Source: an uncultured Lachnospiraceae bacterium | GTDB lineage: Bacteria; Bacillota; Clostridia; Lachnospirales; Lachnospiraceae | Length of the DNA: 33,840 nucleotides | Assembly: GCA_910579275.1 (NCBI GenBank) | Contig: CAJTTO010000047.1 | Location: forward strand, 1 to 33,840 | Direction: 5' to 3' | Part shown: positions 8,296 to 16,055 of the stretch, in pieces | Layout: the number at the start of each line of letters is the position of its first letter | Numbering within the stretch: position 1 is the stretch's first letter | Position numbers and translations under genes: made by a program | Notes under the pieces: generated by a model | The model's input: the letters and a program-made list of their open reading frames with translations, nothing else | Database searches by the model: none | What the model was told of the DNA's origin: nothing

Positions 8296-9623
8296 GGATT
8301 TCAGAGTTATTAAGGCTTGTTATCATAAATCTTTCTCAGAACAAGTTCAAGGTTTTCCTGACGTCTGTCGGAATCATTGTAGGCTCTGCCACAATCATGC
8401 TGGTGCTTGCCATCGGCACGGGAGGAAAGCTGGAAGTCGCGGAACAGTTCAAGAACCTCAACGCGGGAGCCATTGATATTTCTTATGAATCCAATGCCAT
8501 TGAGTTTGGCGGCAGGGGCGGTGGCGGAATGTCCGGAGGCGGTGCAAGACCAAACGGCGGCGGGATGCCCGCAGGTGGCGGAATGCCGTCAACGAACGTT
8601 TTTTTCGGCAGCTGGAGAGGCGGCGGAGACAGGGACAAAACCAATCAGGAGAAAATTGTCCTGTCCACGGATGATATGGAGGATATCGCGGTGTTTGTTC
8701 CCGATGTCTCGGATGTGACCATATCCTACACAACGACGGCAGAGGTGGAAGGCGGAGAGCTGGAATCGACAGGTTCTTACACGATTGCAGGCGTGAAGAA
8801 CAACTATATGGCGATGAGTAATCTCTCGTTGATAACAGGCGCGTTTCTGACAAATGAAAATGATGAAAATAAAGAAAAGTACTGTGTACTTGGCTATTCC
8901 ATGGCAAAGGAGATTTTTGGGGGCGTCTATGCCGCGTATGACGATGTGGTCTATATCGACGCAAGACCGTATGTGGTTGCCGGCGTGCTCGAGGAGATGG
9001 GGAGTGTGTCGTCAGGCATCAGTCCGGATACGACAATTTTTATTCCCTATGAAACAGGTGTGAAGTATATTGCGGGACAGAACATCAGCCCGACGATTAC
9101 CGTGATTTCCGCGGACATTGACCGTGTTGACACGGTGATAGAAAATATAAAGACCGTTCTCGCTGACAGTTATGCGAACGCGGAATTTACGGTTTCCGAT
9201 GCAGGCACTAAAATGGAAGCGGCGTCAAAGTCCAATAACACATTGCAGCTTTTACTGATTGCGATGGCGGTAATTGTGTTTATTGTGGGCGGAATCGGCA
9301 TTATGAATGTGCTTTTTGTGTCCGTGAAGGAGCGGACGAATGAAATCGGCATTCTTAAGGCGCTCGGCTGCTCCAAGCGTGATATACTGATGGAATTTTT
9401 GTTTGAGGCATGCTTTATGAGCTTTATCGGCTCCGTTCTTGGTGTACTCGTCGCGTTTGGCATTACGCCGGTGGTGGAAAGTTTTTCCGTCAGGGTGGAG
9501 TTATCCGCACAGGGCGCGCTGCTGTCACTTGCATTCGGCGTGATAACAGGTACGGTCTTTGGTTTTTACCCTGCGTATAAAGCATCATCACTCATACCTG
9601 TCGTCGCACTGAATCAGGAGTAA
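8292..9623 (+). CDS. MacB/YknZ-type ABC transporter permease (FtsX fold)
   Basis: A 443-residue permease with the four-helix MacB layout: helix 1 at about 21-42, a large extracytoplasmic domain, then three C-terminal helices (LLLIAMAVIVFIVGGIGIMN, a second around FMSFIGSVLGVLVAFGI, a third around LSLAFGVITGTVFGFYPA). The motifs KERTNEIGILKALG and FYPAYKAS are typical of the family. An unusual Gly-rich insert occupies about 72-112, with repeats such as GGGGMSGGG and GGGMPAGGGMP. In family terms MacB-type exporters do not pump through a membrane pore; they use ATP to drive extracytoplasmic movements that expel peptides, toxins or lipids. The ATPase is encoded separately at 10255. It starts inside the stop of adaptor 3. 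Confidence 0.92.
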   Translation: MRISELLRLVIINLSQNKFKVFLTSVGIIVGSATIMLVLAIGTGGKLEVAEQFKNLNAGAIDISYESNAIEFGGRGGGGMSGGGARPNGGGMPAGGGMPSTNVFFGSWRGGGDRDKTNQEKIVLSTDDMEDIAVFVPDVSDVTISYTTTAEVEGGELESTGSYTIAGVKNNYMAMSNLSLITGAFLTNENDENKEKYCVLGYSMAKEIFGGVYAAYDDVVYIDARPYVVAGVLEEMGSVSSGISPDTTIFIPYETGVKYIAGQNISPTITVISADIDRVDTVIENIKTVLADSYANAEFTVSDAGTKMEAASKSNNTLQLLLIAMAVIVFIVGGIGIMNVLFVSVKERTNEIGILKALGCSKRDILMEFLFEACFMSFIGSVLGVLVAFGITPVVESFSVRVELSAQGALLSLAFGVITGTVFGFYPAYKASSLIPVVALNQE

Positions 9624-9636
9624 GGAGAAGGGAAGA

Positions 9637-10242
9637 ATGAACAAAAAATGGTGGATAATCGTTTTACTGGTTCTATTTATCGTTGCAGCAGGAGTCTGTT
9701 ACGGATATCTGCCGCCGGCTCACGCAGGAGATGAAAAACAGGAGACTGTTCCGGATGAAGGGCAGGAGTATACATACGTAAAGATTACTTCCATATTGGG
9801 CAATGAGATGGAGTATATTGTACTTGATGCGCAGACGGCAGATTTTAGTGCGCGGCAGGATCAAGGAAACGGAAGCGTTGAGCCCGGTGACGGTGAAAAC
9901 GGCAGCGCAGGAAAACGTGCTGCTGCAGCGCAGGGCAGGGAGATGCCGCCGGAAAGTGCATTTTTTGACATGGCGGAATACCCTTTAGAGGGTCAGAAGC
10001 AGCAGATAGAAGGGACAAAATTGAAAGAAGATGCGTCCGGTGGACGAGATACTATCGTAATGACGTATGACGAAACAGAAGCGACAGGGCAGATGCAGAT
10101 TCCCGTCGGTACGGAAGTGGAGACAAAACTTGGCACAGTGACAACATTTTCACGCCTGTCAAACGGAGACATTATCAAAATGCTGCTGCAAAAAGACGAC
10201 ACGGGAAATATGACGTTGGTAAAAATATGGATTATGGAATAG
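9637..10242 (+). CDS. Unknown membrane-anchored extracytoplasmic protein of the exporter operon
   Basis: A 201-residue protein that I do not recognise. It starts with a hydrophobic segment (WWIIVLLVLFIVAAGVCYGY, about 5-24), which could be a signal peptide or anchor. The rest is hydrophilic, with a Gly/Glu/Ala-rich middle at about 75-110 and a beta-rich C-terminal part containing TGQMQIPVGTEVETKLGTVT and ending LVKIWIME. AGGAGAAGGG precedes the start. It lies 13 bases after the permease stop and just before the ATPase gene, so it is almost certainly made with the exporter. It may be an accessory subunit or a substrate-binding or immunity-like factor; no motif decides between these. Confidence 0.7.
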   Translation: MNKKWWIIVLLVLFIVAAGVCYGYLPPAHAGDEKQETVPDEGQEYTYVKITSILGNEMEYIVLDAQTADFSARQDQGNGSVEPGDGENGSAGKRAAAAQGREMPPESAFFDMAEYPLEGQKQQIEGTKLKEDASGGRDTIVMTYDETEATGQMQIPVGTEVETKLGTVTTFSRLSNGDIIKMLLQKDDTGNMTLVKIWIME

Positions 10243-10254
10243 GAGATGCGGGCT

Positions 10255-10944
10255 GTGGAGGAAAAAATCATAGAGATAAAGGACGTGAATAAAGGCTATA
10301 GGCTTGGAGACGACATGGTTCCGGTTTTGAAGGATATCAATTTTACGGTTAAAAAGGGGGAGTTTGTGGCAATCCTTGGGCCGTCCGGCTCCGGCAAGAC
10401 GACATTGATGAATATTATCGGCTGTATGGATGTGCTGGACTCCGGCGAATATTATCTCAACGGCAGGGCAATCCACGATACGAGGGAAAGCGAGATGACG
10501 GAGGTGCGCAACAAGGAGATTGGGTTTATTTTCCAGAATTACCAGCTGATTCCAACGTACAATGTAATGCAGAATATCATTATGCCCCTGCTCATACGCG
10601 GCATGGGACACAGGGAGGCAAAGCGGCACTGCAGTGAGATTATAAACCTTCTGGGCATAGCGCACCGGCTGGATCACAGACCAAATGAGCTATCCGGCGG
10701 TCAGAAACAGCGCGTATCCATTGCGAGAGCCTTAGCCAGCCAGCCGGCAATCCTTCTGGCCGACGAGCCGACAGGTGCGCTTGACAGCGCCAGCGGACAG
10801 GATGTGCTAAAGCTTTTTCGCAATCTCAACCAACTGGGGAACACCATTGTCATGATCACGCACGACTTGAAAGTGGCAAGGTCGGCGCAGCGCATTGTGC
10901 GCATTGTGGACGGGTGCCTGTCGGAATATGAGGATACATTGTAA
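10255..10944 (+). CDS. MacB/LolD-type ABC transporter ATP-binding protein
   Basis: Either the GTG at 10255 or the ATG at 10246 could be the start. AGGAG at 10241-10245 touches the ATG but is 9 bases from the GTG, so GTG is preferred, giving 229 residues. All ATPase motifs are present: Walker A GPSGSGKTT, Q-loop IFQNYQLIP, signature LSGGQKQR, Walker B ILLADEPTGALDS and the switch His in MITHD. This is the LolD/MacB/FtsE class that powers FtsX-fold permeases, so it should pair with the permease encoded at 8292. The gene is separated from that permease by the unknown gene at 9637, a less usual order. It is the last gene of the operon; a fresh promoter follows. Confidence 0.93.
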   Translation: MEEKIIEIKDVNKGYRLGDDMVPVLKDINFTVKKGEFVAILGPSGSGKTTLMNIIGCMDVLDSGEYYLNGRAIHDTRESEMTEVRNKEIGFIFQNYQLIPTYNVMQNIIMPLLIRGMGHREAKRHCSEIINLLGIAHRLDHRPNELSGGQKQRVSIARALASQPAILLADEPTGALDSASGQDVLKLFRNLNQLGNTIVMITHDLKVARSAQRIVRIVDGCLSEYEDTL

Positions 10945-10951
10945 AAAACAG

Positions 10952-10979
10952 TTTACTTTTTTCTGGTTTATGGTACAAT
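10952..10979 (+). promoter_or_regulatory. Sigma-A-type promoter of the MATE gene
   Basis: TTTACT at 10952-10957 and TACAAT at 10974-10979 are separated by 16 bases, close to the vegetative consensus. It lies between the ATPase stop and the MATE start, so the MATE gene can be expressed separately from the exporter operon. Confidence 0.55.
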
Positions 10980-11041
10980 TTTCAAGAACAGAAACACCAA
11001 TGTGTATAGATAAACAAAAAGTGCAGGGGAGCAGTGTGTTT

Positions 11042-12406
11042 ATGAATGGATACAACCAGAAAGTGTCGATTAACCAGAAAGAATTTTACAGGAACCTGAC
11101 AAGACTTGCCTTTCCGATTGCGCTTCAGAGCCTGATGCTTGCGTCGGTCGCAGCCGGTGACGCGCTGATGCTTGGAAAAGTCGCACAGGATGAGATGACA
11201 GCCGTCTCCCTAGCGACGCAGATTCAGTTTGTCCAGAATATGTTCCTCTCCGCTGCCACGGCAGCGGGAGGCATCCTCGGAGCCCAGTATTGGGGAAAGG
11301 GAGACAAGAGGACGCTGGAGGATATCTTTAACCTGATGCTCCGGTTCTGCGGCATTGTATCCGTCTTGTTTTTTCTGGCGTGCGAACTGGCACCGGAGCT
11401 GCTCATGCACATTTTTACGCATGATGCGCCATTGATTGCCATTGGCAGCGCCTATCTGCGGATTGCGGGATGGTCGTATTTGATTACGGGAATATCCCAG
11501 TGCTATCTGACGACAATGAAAGTATCGGAACATATCAGGCCGGGGGCATTGATTAGCTGCTGTGCGGTGTTCCTGAATATTTGTCTCAATGCCGTCTTTA
11601 TATTTGGACTGTTCGGTGCGCCGAGAATGCAGGCAAGAGGTGCCGCACTTGCCACGACAATCTCGCGTGTCGTTGAGCTGGCGCTCTGCGTGGCAGTGTC
11701 GGCGGGGGCATCCTATATCCGTCCGGCACTGGAACGGTTCATGCGGGTGCCGAAGCAGCTGAAATCCGACTTTATCAAACAGTGCCTGCCCCTGATGGGC
11801 GGTTCGCTGTGCTGGGGCATCGGATTTACATCCTACACGGCGATTATGGGGCATATGGGCACTGATGCCGCAGCGGCAAACTCCGTGGCAGCAGTAGTTC
11901 GGGATTTAATCTGCTGCATGTGCAACGGCATCGGCAGTGCGGCAGGTATTATCGTGGGAAATGAGCTGGGTGCAGGCCGTCTTGACAGGGGAAAAGCCTA
12001 CGGAATAAAGCTCAAGAATATTTCCTATGTCATCGGACTGATATCCACAGCGCTTGTGCTTGCCGTGACGCCGCTGGTCGTGCGGATGGTTCTTTTGACC
12101 GATAGGGCACGGGGCTATCTGACGGGGATGATGGTGATTATGGCTGTCTATATGATTGGCCGCTGTGTCAATACGGTAACAATTAACGGAGTGCTCGACG
12201 GCGGCGGGGATACATTATTCGACATGTACAGCCTGATCGTCTGTATGTGGCTTATCGCGATTCCGCTTGCGCTTGCAGGGGCATTTGTCCTGCATTGGTC
12301 GCCGCTTGCGGTGTATGCCTGCACTTGTCTTGACGAGGTGGGCAAAATCCCGTGGGTGATGGCGCGGTTCAGGAAATATAAGTGGGTACAGGATCTGACA
12401 AGGTAA
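11042..12406 (+). CDS. MATE-family multidrug/cation exporter
   Basis: The start is placed at ATG 11042, 10 bases after AGGGGAG; a GTG at 11036 is in frame and nearer. The 454-residue length and the regular run of about 12 hydrophobic helices fit the family. Recognisable pieces are the N-terminal FYRNLTRLAFPIALQSLM, the first-helix region VAAGDALMLGKVAQDEMTAV, the helix-7 region with LPLMGGSLCWGIGF, and NSVAAVVRDLICCMCNGIGS. Family knowledge: MATE proteins export drugs or metabolites in exchange for Na+ or H+. The substrate cannot be told from sequence. It has its own promoter and is followed by a weak hairpin at 12418-12433. Confidence 0.92.
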   Translation: MNGYNQKVSINQKEFYRNLTRLAFPIALQSLMLASVAAGDALMLGKVAQDEMTAVSLATQIQFVQNMFLSAATAAGGILGAQYWGKGDKRTLEDIFNLMLRFCGIVSVLFFLACELAPELLMHIFTHDAPLIAIGSAYLRIAGWSYLITGISQCYLTTMKVSEHIRPGALISCCAVFLNICLNAVFIFGLFGAPRMQARGAALATTISRVVELALCVAVSAGASYIRPALERFMRVPKQLKSDFIKQCLPLMGGSLCWGIGFTSYTAIMGHMGTDAAAANSVAAVVRDLICCMCNGIGSAAGIIVGNELGAGRLDRGKAYGIKLKNISYVIGLISTALVLAVTPLVVRMVLLTDRARGYLTGMMVIMAVYMIGRCVNTVTINGVLDGGGDTLFDMYSLIVCMWLIAIPLALAGAFVLHWSPLAVYACTCLDEVGKIPWVMARFRKYKWVQDLTR

Positions 12407-12492
12407 GTTTATGCTTGGACAAAAGAGTGTCCTTCCTTTATGAAAAAGTCATATTTTGTCGAACGATTTGTGACATTTTTGCATCCGGATTA

Positions 12493-12521
12493 TTGCATTT
12501 TTTAACGGTTTATATTAGTAT
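12493..12521 (+). promoter_or_regulatory. Sigma-A-type promoter of the small gene at 12554
   Basis: TTGCAT at 12493-12498, a 17-base spacer and TAGTAT at 12516-12521. The ribosome site AAGGAG lies just downstream at 12541. Confidence 0.45.
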
Positions 12522-12553
12522 TGGTTGTAAATGTGATACAAAGGAGATTCAAT

Positions 12554-12847
12554 ATGCAGGCTGAATTAATTTACCAGATTTTAAACGGAGAGATAGAAAG
12601 GAATGAGGTATCATTGCCGGACGGCGTGGACGTGATGGATGAGTTTACCGATGGCAGGGAGTGCGGGCGGCTCTATGACCGTGTTTACAGTGCGAAACTG
12701 CGGCTTGGAAACCGTCTGGGAATGGATGAGGATTCCGATGTCGAGGAGATTATCAATTGCATGTGCAGTATTTCGAGGATACTGGCGGATAAGATGTTCC
12801 AATATGGAATGAATTTTCAGACTCGTTCATTGAAAAAGGATACCTGA
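12554..12847 (+). CDS. Small hypothetical protein
   Basis: A 97-residue protein starting at ATG 12554 behind AAGGAGATTCAAT; the frame is open a little further upstream but without a ribosome site. It looks all-helical and acidic, with MQAELIYQILNGEIERNEV at the start and a helix pair around EEIINCMCSISRILADKMFQYG at the end. Its length and layout recall small Lachnospiraceae proteins of the DUF6809 kind, but this is an impression and no function is known. It has its own promoter, and its stop codon lies in the loop of a terminator hairpin. The Xre gene converges on it from the other side. Confidence 0.6.
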   Translation: MQAELIYQILNGEIERNEVSLPDGVDVMDEFTDGRECGRLYDRVYSAKLRLGNRLGMDEDSDVEEIINCMCSISRILADKMFQYGMNFQTRSLKKDT

Positions 12848-12861
12848 GCAGTATCCTTTTT
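12833..12861. terminator. Bidirectional terminator between two convergent genes
   Basis: A perfect 11-base stem, AAAAAGGATAC (12833-12843) with GTATCCTTTTT (12851-12861), and a 7-base loop. A T-run follows on the plus strand and, read backwards, on the minus strand. The stop codon of the upstream gene (12845-12847) is in the loop and the Xre stop is 2 bases beyond. Confidence 0.85.
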
Positions 12862-12862
12862 C

Positions 12863-13117
12863 TTACTTCGGTTTTTCCCCTTCTATCAGATAGTCGCAGG
12901 AGACACCGAATATATGTGCCAGCGCGTGGATTTCGATATCGGTGACATAGCGCTTATTGGTTTCTATTCGGGTGATTACATTCTTGTCCATGTCATATCC
13001 GGCAAGCTGCAATTTGCGGGATAAATCGCGCTGAGACAGGTAGTGTTCTTTCCGCAGCGCAATTAGGCGCTTGCTAATAAGATTTTTGTTACCAGAGTAA
13101 ATTTGCGGTTTCGGCAT
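12863..13117 (-). CDS. Xre-family helix-turn-helix regulator
   Basis: The start is at 13117, preceded on the minus strand by a perfect AAAGGAGG; the frame continues upstream but without a ribosome site. The 84-residue protein is almost entirely one HTH domain of the Cro/CI type: ISKRLIALRKEHYLSQRDLS is the helix-turn-helix region, then NVITRIETNKRYVTDIEIHA and LAHIFGVSCDYLIEGEK. No second domain is present. It is divergent from mutY with a 176-base gap that holds its own promoter, and an inverted repeat overlaps that promoter, so autoregulation is plausible. The target genes are unknown. Confidence 0.88.
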   Translation of the reverse strand: MPKPQIYSGNKNLISKRLIALRKEHYLSQRDLSRKLQLAGYDMDKNVITRIETNKRYVTDIEIHALAHIFGVSCDYLIEGEKPK

Positions 13118-13169
13118 AAATATTCCTCCTTTACATATTTTTTGAACTATGTTACTGTTTTTGCTTTTG

Positions 13170-13215
13170 ATTCTAATTGAAATATATAATAGAATTGGTT
13201 GTAAAAACGAGACAA
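13170..13215 (-). promoter_or_regulatory. Promoter of the Xre gene with possible operator
   Basis: On the minus strand TTGTCT (13215-13210) and TATTAT (13191-13186) are 18 bases apart. The inverted repeat ATTCTA (13170-13175) / TAGAAT (13190-13195) overlaps the -10, where a small Cro-type repressor could bind. The operator role is inferred. Confidence 0.4.
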
Positions 13216-13293
13216 AAGGCAAATACTGTCGTAAAATGTTGACAGATGTAACTGTAGGTACAATTTTAATATATGATTAAGGAAAAAAAGGCT

Positions 13294-14364
13294 ATGGAAA
13301 GGAATCAGTTGGAAGAAATTGTGAAACCGCTGACGGAGTGGTACCGAAAAAACAGCAGAAGTCTGCCGTGGAGGAAAGACAGGAATCCTTACCGTGTCTG
13401 GGTATCGGAGATTATGCTGCAGCAGACACGTGTGGAGACCGTTATTCCTTATTTTGAGCGGTTTATGAAACGGTTTCCTGATGTGGCATCGCTCGCGGAA
13501 AGCGATGATGAAGAACTGTTTAAACTGTGGGAAGGACTGGGGTATTATTCGCGCGCGGCAAACCTGAAAAAGGCAGCCCGGACAATCTGTGCGCGGCATC
13601 AGGGGAAGTTTCCGGAAACATATGAAGAAATCATAGGGCTTCCGGGGATTGGGCCTTATACATCCGGAGCAATTTCATCAATTGCGTTTGAGCAGTCAAG
13701 GGCGGCGGTTGACGGGAATGTACTGCGCGTGATGACGCGGCTGACCGAGAACGGACAGGACATAACGGACGCAGGATTCCGCAGTCAGGTCACAAAGCAG
13801 CTGGAGCAAATCTATCCGCCTCAGGGAAAAGGGGACTTTACGCAGAGCCTGATGGAGCTTGGGGCAGTGATATGTGTGCCAAACGGAGAGCCGCGATGCG
13901 GGGAATGCCCGCTTGCGTTCTTTTGCAGGGCATATCACAATGGGACGCAGCTTCGGTATCCGGTAAAGAAAAAGAAGGCGCCGCGCAAAGTGGAACAAAA
14001 GACAGTCCTGATTCTCAGGGTTCAGGATATCGAGGACAGGATTGCAATTAGAAAGCGGGATGCCGGCGGTGTTCTTGCCGGAATGTGGGAACTGCCGAAT
14101 CTGAATGGAATCCTGAATGAACAGGAAGTCCTGCAGTGGCTGTCGGATAAACATATAACGGTGAAAGCGATGAGCGGAGAGATTGACCAGAAAAAGCAGA
14201 TGAAACATATTTTCACCCATATCGAGTGGCATATGGCATACTGGATTGTGGACTGTGATGCCGTCGGAGAGGGAAACGGTTTGACGTGGGTGACTGCATG
14301 GCAGCTGGAAAATGAGATAGCGCTACCCACCGCCTTTAAAAAAGTATATAAAAAAATCCCCTGA
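13294..14364 (+). CDS. mutY: A/G-specific adenine DNA glycosylase
   Basis: A 356-residue protein from ATG 13294; an in-frame ATG at 13273 is possible but lies within a few bases of the likely transcript start. MutY removes adenine mispaired with 8-oxoguanine. The catalytic Glu is E39 in VSEIMLQQTRVET, the helix-hairpin-helix is GLPGIGPYTSGAI, and the catalytic Asp is D140 in AAVDGNV. The 4Fe-4S ligands are C194, C202, C205 and C211; the first gap is 7 residues instead of the 6 of the E. coli enzyme. A C-terminal NUDIX-like 8-oxoG-recognition domain (about 230-350) includes GVLAGMWELPNL. TTGACA at 13239 and TACAAT at 13259 lie upstream but only 14 bases apart. The gene ends in a terminator that includes its stop codon. 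Confidence 0.95.
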   Translation: MERNQLEEIVKPLTEWYRKNSRSLPWRKDRNPYRVWVSEIMLQQTRVETVIPYFERFMKRFPDVASLAESDDEELFKLWEGLGYYSRAANLKKAARTICARHQGKFPETYEEIIGLPGIGPYTSGAISSIAFEQSRAAVDGNVLRVMTRLTENGQDITDAGFRSQVTKQLEQIYPPQGKGDFTQSLMELGAVICVPNGEPRCGECPLAFFCRAYHNGTQLRYPVKKKKAPRKVEQKTVLILRVQDIEDRIAIRKRDAGGVLAGMWELPNLNGILNEQEVLQWLSDKHITVKAMSGEIDQKKQMKHIFTHIEWHMAYWIVDCDAVGEGNGLTWVTAWQLENEIALPTAFKKVYKKIP

Positions 14365-14379
14365 ATTTTAGGGGATTTT
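14353..14379. terminator. Terminator of mutY, usable in both directions
   Basis: AAAATCCCCT (14353-14362) pairs with AGGGGATTTT (14370-14379) around a 7-base loop; the mutY stop overlaps the stem. Tails of T occur on both strands, so it can also stop the convergent chemoreceptor transcript. Confidence 0.85.
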
Positions 14380-14393
14380 CATTTTTATGCACA

Positions 14394-14470
14394 CGGGCGT
14401 CCATAGGAAATATGTCAGCAGGCTGACAGACGCCCGGCGCATGAGTAGAGAAGATGAATCTTCTCTGCTC
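14394..14470. repeat. Two strong hairpins between convergent mutY and chemoreceptor genes
   Basis: First structure: CGGGCGTC (14394-14401) pairs with GACGCCCG (14429-14436) and encloses TGTCAG/CTGACA (14413-14418/14423-14428) with a 4-base loop. Second: 14443-14454 pairs with 14459-14470, a 12-base stem with one G-T pair and a TGAA loop. Neither has a T-run, so they are not standard terminators. In the minus direction they would form the 3' untranslated end of the chemoreceptor mRNA. Confidence 0.6.
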
Positions 14471-14485
14471 GATTTGCACATTACA

Positions 14486-15835
14486 TTATGCTTTTGCAAG
14501 CTGTACAATTTTTTCCATGTCCGCGATAAGTTCTCTCGAATAGGTCTCAGCTTCCCGATAGACCTGTGCAGCTTTTCCGTATTCGTTGTTTTTGACGGCA
14601 TTGATGACAACGCTTCCATATGTATGAAATTTTTTATGCTTGCTGCCGAGCTCCTGCCAGATTGGAAGAACGCCTGGAATGTCGGGGGTCATTGCGTAAT
14701 AAAAGTGTCCGAATCCACATTTGGAAGAATCCAACTGTAACGGTGTGACAGTCCGCGTGTCCGCTATCTTTTTGAGATTGCTCAGCCAAGTCTGGTGTGC
14801 GGAAATTGCAGCGTTCATGTATTTGATAAACTCATCATTTCTTATGCGGTAAAAAGCATCCTTTGACATCGCACCCATTTTCTTTATGGAATTGTCAAGT
14901 GTTTCTTCGATAACGACAACCGGCTCGATAGCCTGTTTCAGCTCACGTCCCACATTGCGCATAAACTCAGTGCTTTCGAGTAACTGGTTTTCCATTTCGG
15001 TCATGGAACTGCTGATTTCCTCGCTGACAGAAGCCATTGAGCTTATGGAATCATTAATCTGGGATACATGCTGCTTGCTCACATCATTTAATTCCCATAC
15101 GTTTGTTATTTTATCAGCCATCGAAGACAGGGAACGGATGGTGCTTCCGGAGCTCTGGACGCTTTTTTTGGAGGCATGTTTCATGTTCTCCACAAAGGAA
15201 CTCATGTCCTTTGTCAGCTTCTGGGTTTCCTCGGCAAGCTCCCTGATTTCTCCGGCAACTACAGCAAATCCCTTGCCCGCTTCACCGGCTCTTGCCGCCT
15301 CGACAGAAGCGTTGAGCGCAAGAAGGTTTGTCTGGAGGGAAATCGTGTCAATACCTGAGAGAAGGGAACTGACACGGTTGATGAGATCAATCAACTCATC
15401 CATATCGGACTGCATCTCATTTGAGGCGGCAAGTGTCTCCTCGGAGAGATCCTTGATGGATGTCAGCTCATTCTGACCTTCTTCAATCTTTTTGTAAACC
15501 TCGTCGGTTTCCTCGGAAATATGGATGATTGTATTGGTCAGCTCTTCCTGCGGGTTTCCGGCATTGCCGGTTGTAGTACCGAAGGTTGTCTCGGTTGCCT
15601 TTGCTATCTTGTCAGAGATGTCAATAATTTTTTGTGTATGGTGCTGCATGGTTAGGTCGAGAGAACTAATCTGCATGACCGCGTTGATGTTTTTGTCAAA
15701 AACATCAGCAAACTGTCTTCTGCCATCAAACAATCTTTCATAAATTTTGCCTAATTCCGGTTCTCGTGAGTAGTCAGCCTGTTTTAGTTCCGAGACTGCT
15801 TTCATGAGTACCACTTTACTTTTCCTGTTTAACAT
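14486..15835 (-). CDS. Soluble methyl-accepting chemotaxis protein with C-terminal zinc-binding CZB domain
   Basis: A 449-residue protein without any membrane helix, so the receptor is cytoplasmic. About residues 60-330 form the coiled-coil signalling domain; the conserved hairpin tip reads NASVEAARAGEAGKGFAVVA and ends EIRELAEETQ. The C-terminal 103 residues are a CZB domain with the expected zinc ligands H347 (HQTWL), C373 (SKCGFGHFYY), H400 and H404 (KHKKFH). In family terms CZB receptors such as H. pylori TlpD sense zinc or oxidants through the Cys-zinc centre. It should bind CheW and CheA. No che gene is adjacent; the cheR-cheB-cheW operon at 27612 is about 12 kb away. The start has GAGGGTG upstream. 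Confidence 0.92.
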   Translation of the reverse strand: MLNRKSKVVLMKAVSELKQADYSREPELGKIYERLFDGRRQFADVFDKNINAVMQISSLDLTMQHHTQKIIDISDKIAKATETTFGTTTGNAGNPQEELTNTIIHISEETDEVYKKIEEGQNELTSIKDLSEETLAASNEMQSDMDELIDLINRVSSLLSGIDTISLQTNLLALNASVEAARAGEAGKGFAVVAGEIRELAEETQKLTKDMSSFVENMKHASKKSVQSSGSTIRSLSSMADKITNVWELNDVSKQHVSQINDSISSMASVSEEISSSMTEMENQLLESTEFMRNVGRELKQAIEPVVVIEETLDNSIKKMGAMSKDAFYRIRNDEFIKYMNAAISAHQTWLSNLKKIADTRTVTPLQLDSSKCGFGHFYYAMTPDIPGVLPIWQELGSKHKKFHTYGSVVINAVKNNEYGKAAQVYREAETYSRELIADMEKIVQLAKA

Positions 15836-15892
15836 TCATACACCCTCGCTTTTTCATAATAAAGTAATATAGTAATTATAGTTAAAGAGTCT

Positions 15893-15920
15893 ATTATATA
15901 TAATATTACGTTATTTTAAA
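15893..15920 (-). promoter_or_regulatory. Candidate promoter of the chemoreceptor gene
   Basis: On the minus strand TTTAAA (15920-15915) and TATAAT (15898-15893) are 16 bases apart in a very AT-rich stretch. I looked for a sigma-28 motaility-type promoter in this gap and did not see a convincing one. AT-richness makes chance matches likely. Confidence 0.35.
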
Positions 15921-16016
15921 AATTTTTCAAGTATTTTGATGCATTTTCTTAAATTGTTTTTTGAATAAAATTATCGCGTTTTAAAATCAGACAATTTCCC
16001 GCTTTAAATTTTGTGT

Positions 16017-16043
16017 AAAAAAGCAGTCTGACAGACAGATTGC
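16017..16043 (-). terminator. Terminator of the B12-uptake operon
   Basis: On the minus strand GCAATCTG and CAGACTGC pair with one mismatch around a 5-base loop, followed by TTTTTT. It lies directly after the S-component gene. Confidence 0.6.
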
Positions 16044-16055
16044 AAAAAATAAATA

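Noticed and set aside
11210..11854. Minus-strand open frame of 214 codons over the MATE gene
   Set aside because: Antisense to conserved MATE helices; no start signal or domain.
12418..12433. Terminator after the MATE gene
   Set aside because: GGACA/TGTCC is only a 5-base stem and the tail TTCCTTT is poor, so it was not listed as a feature.
13239..13264. TTGACA and TACAAT as the mutY promoter
   Set aside because: The boxes match consensus well, but 14 bases between them is too short for a normal vegetative promoter; kept only as a remark under mutY.
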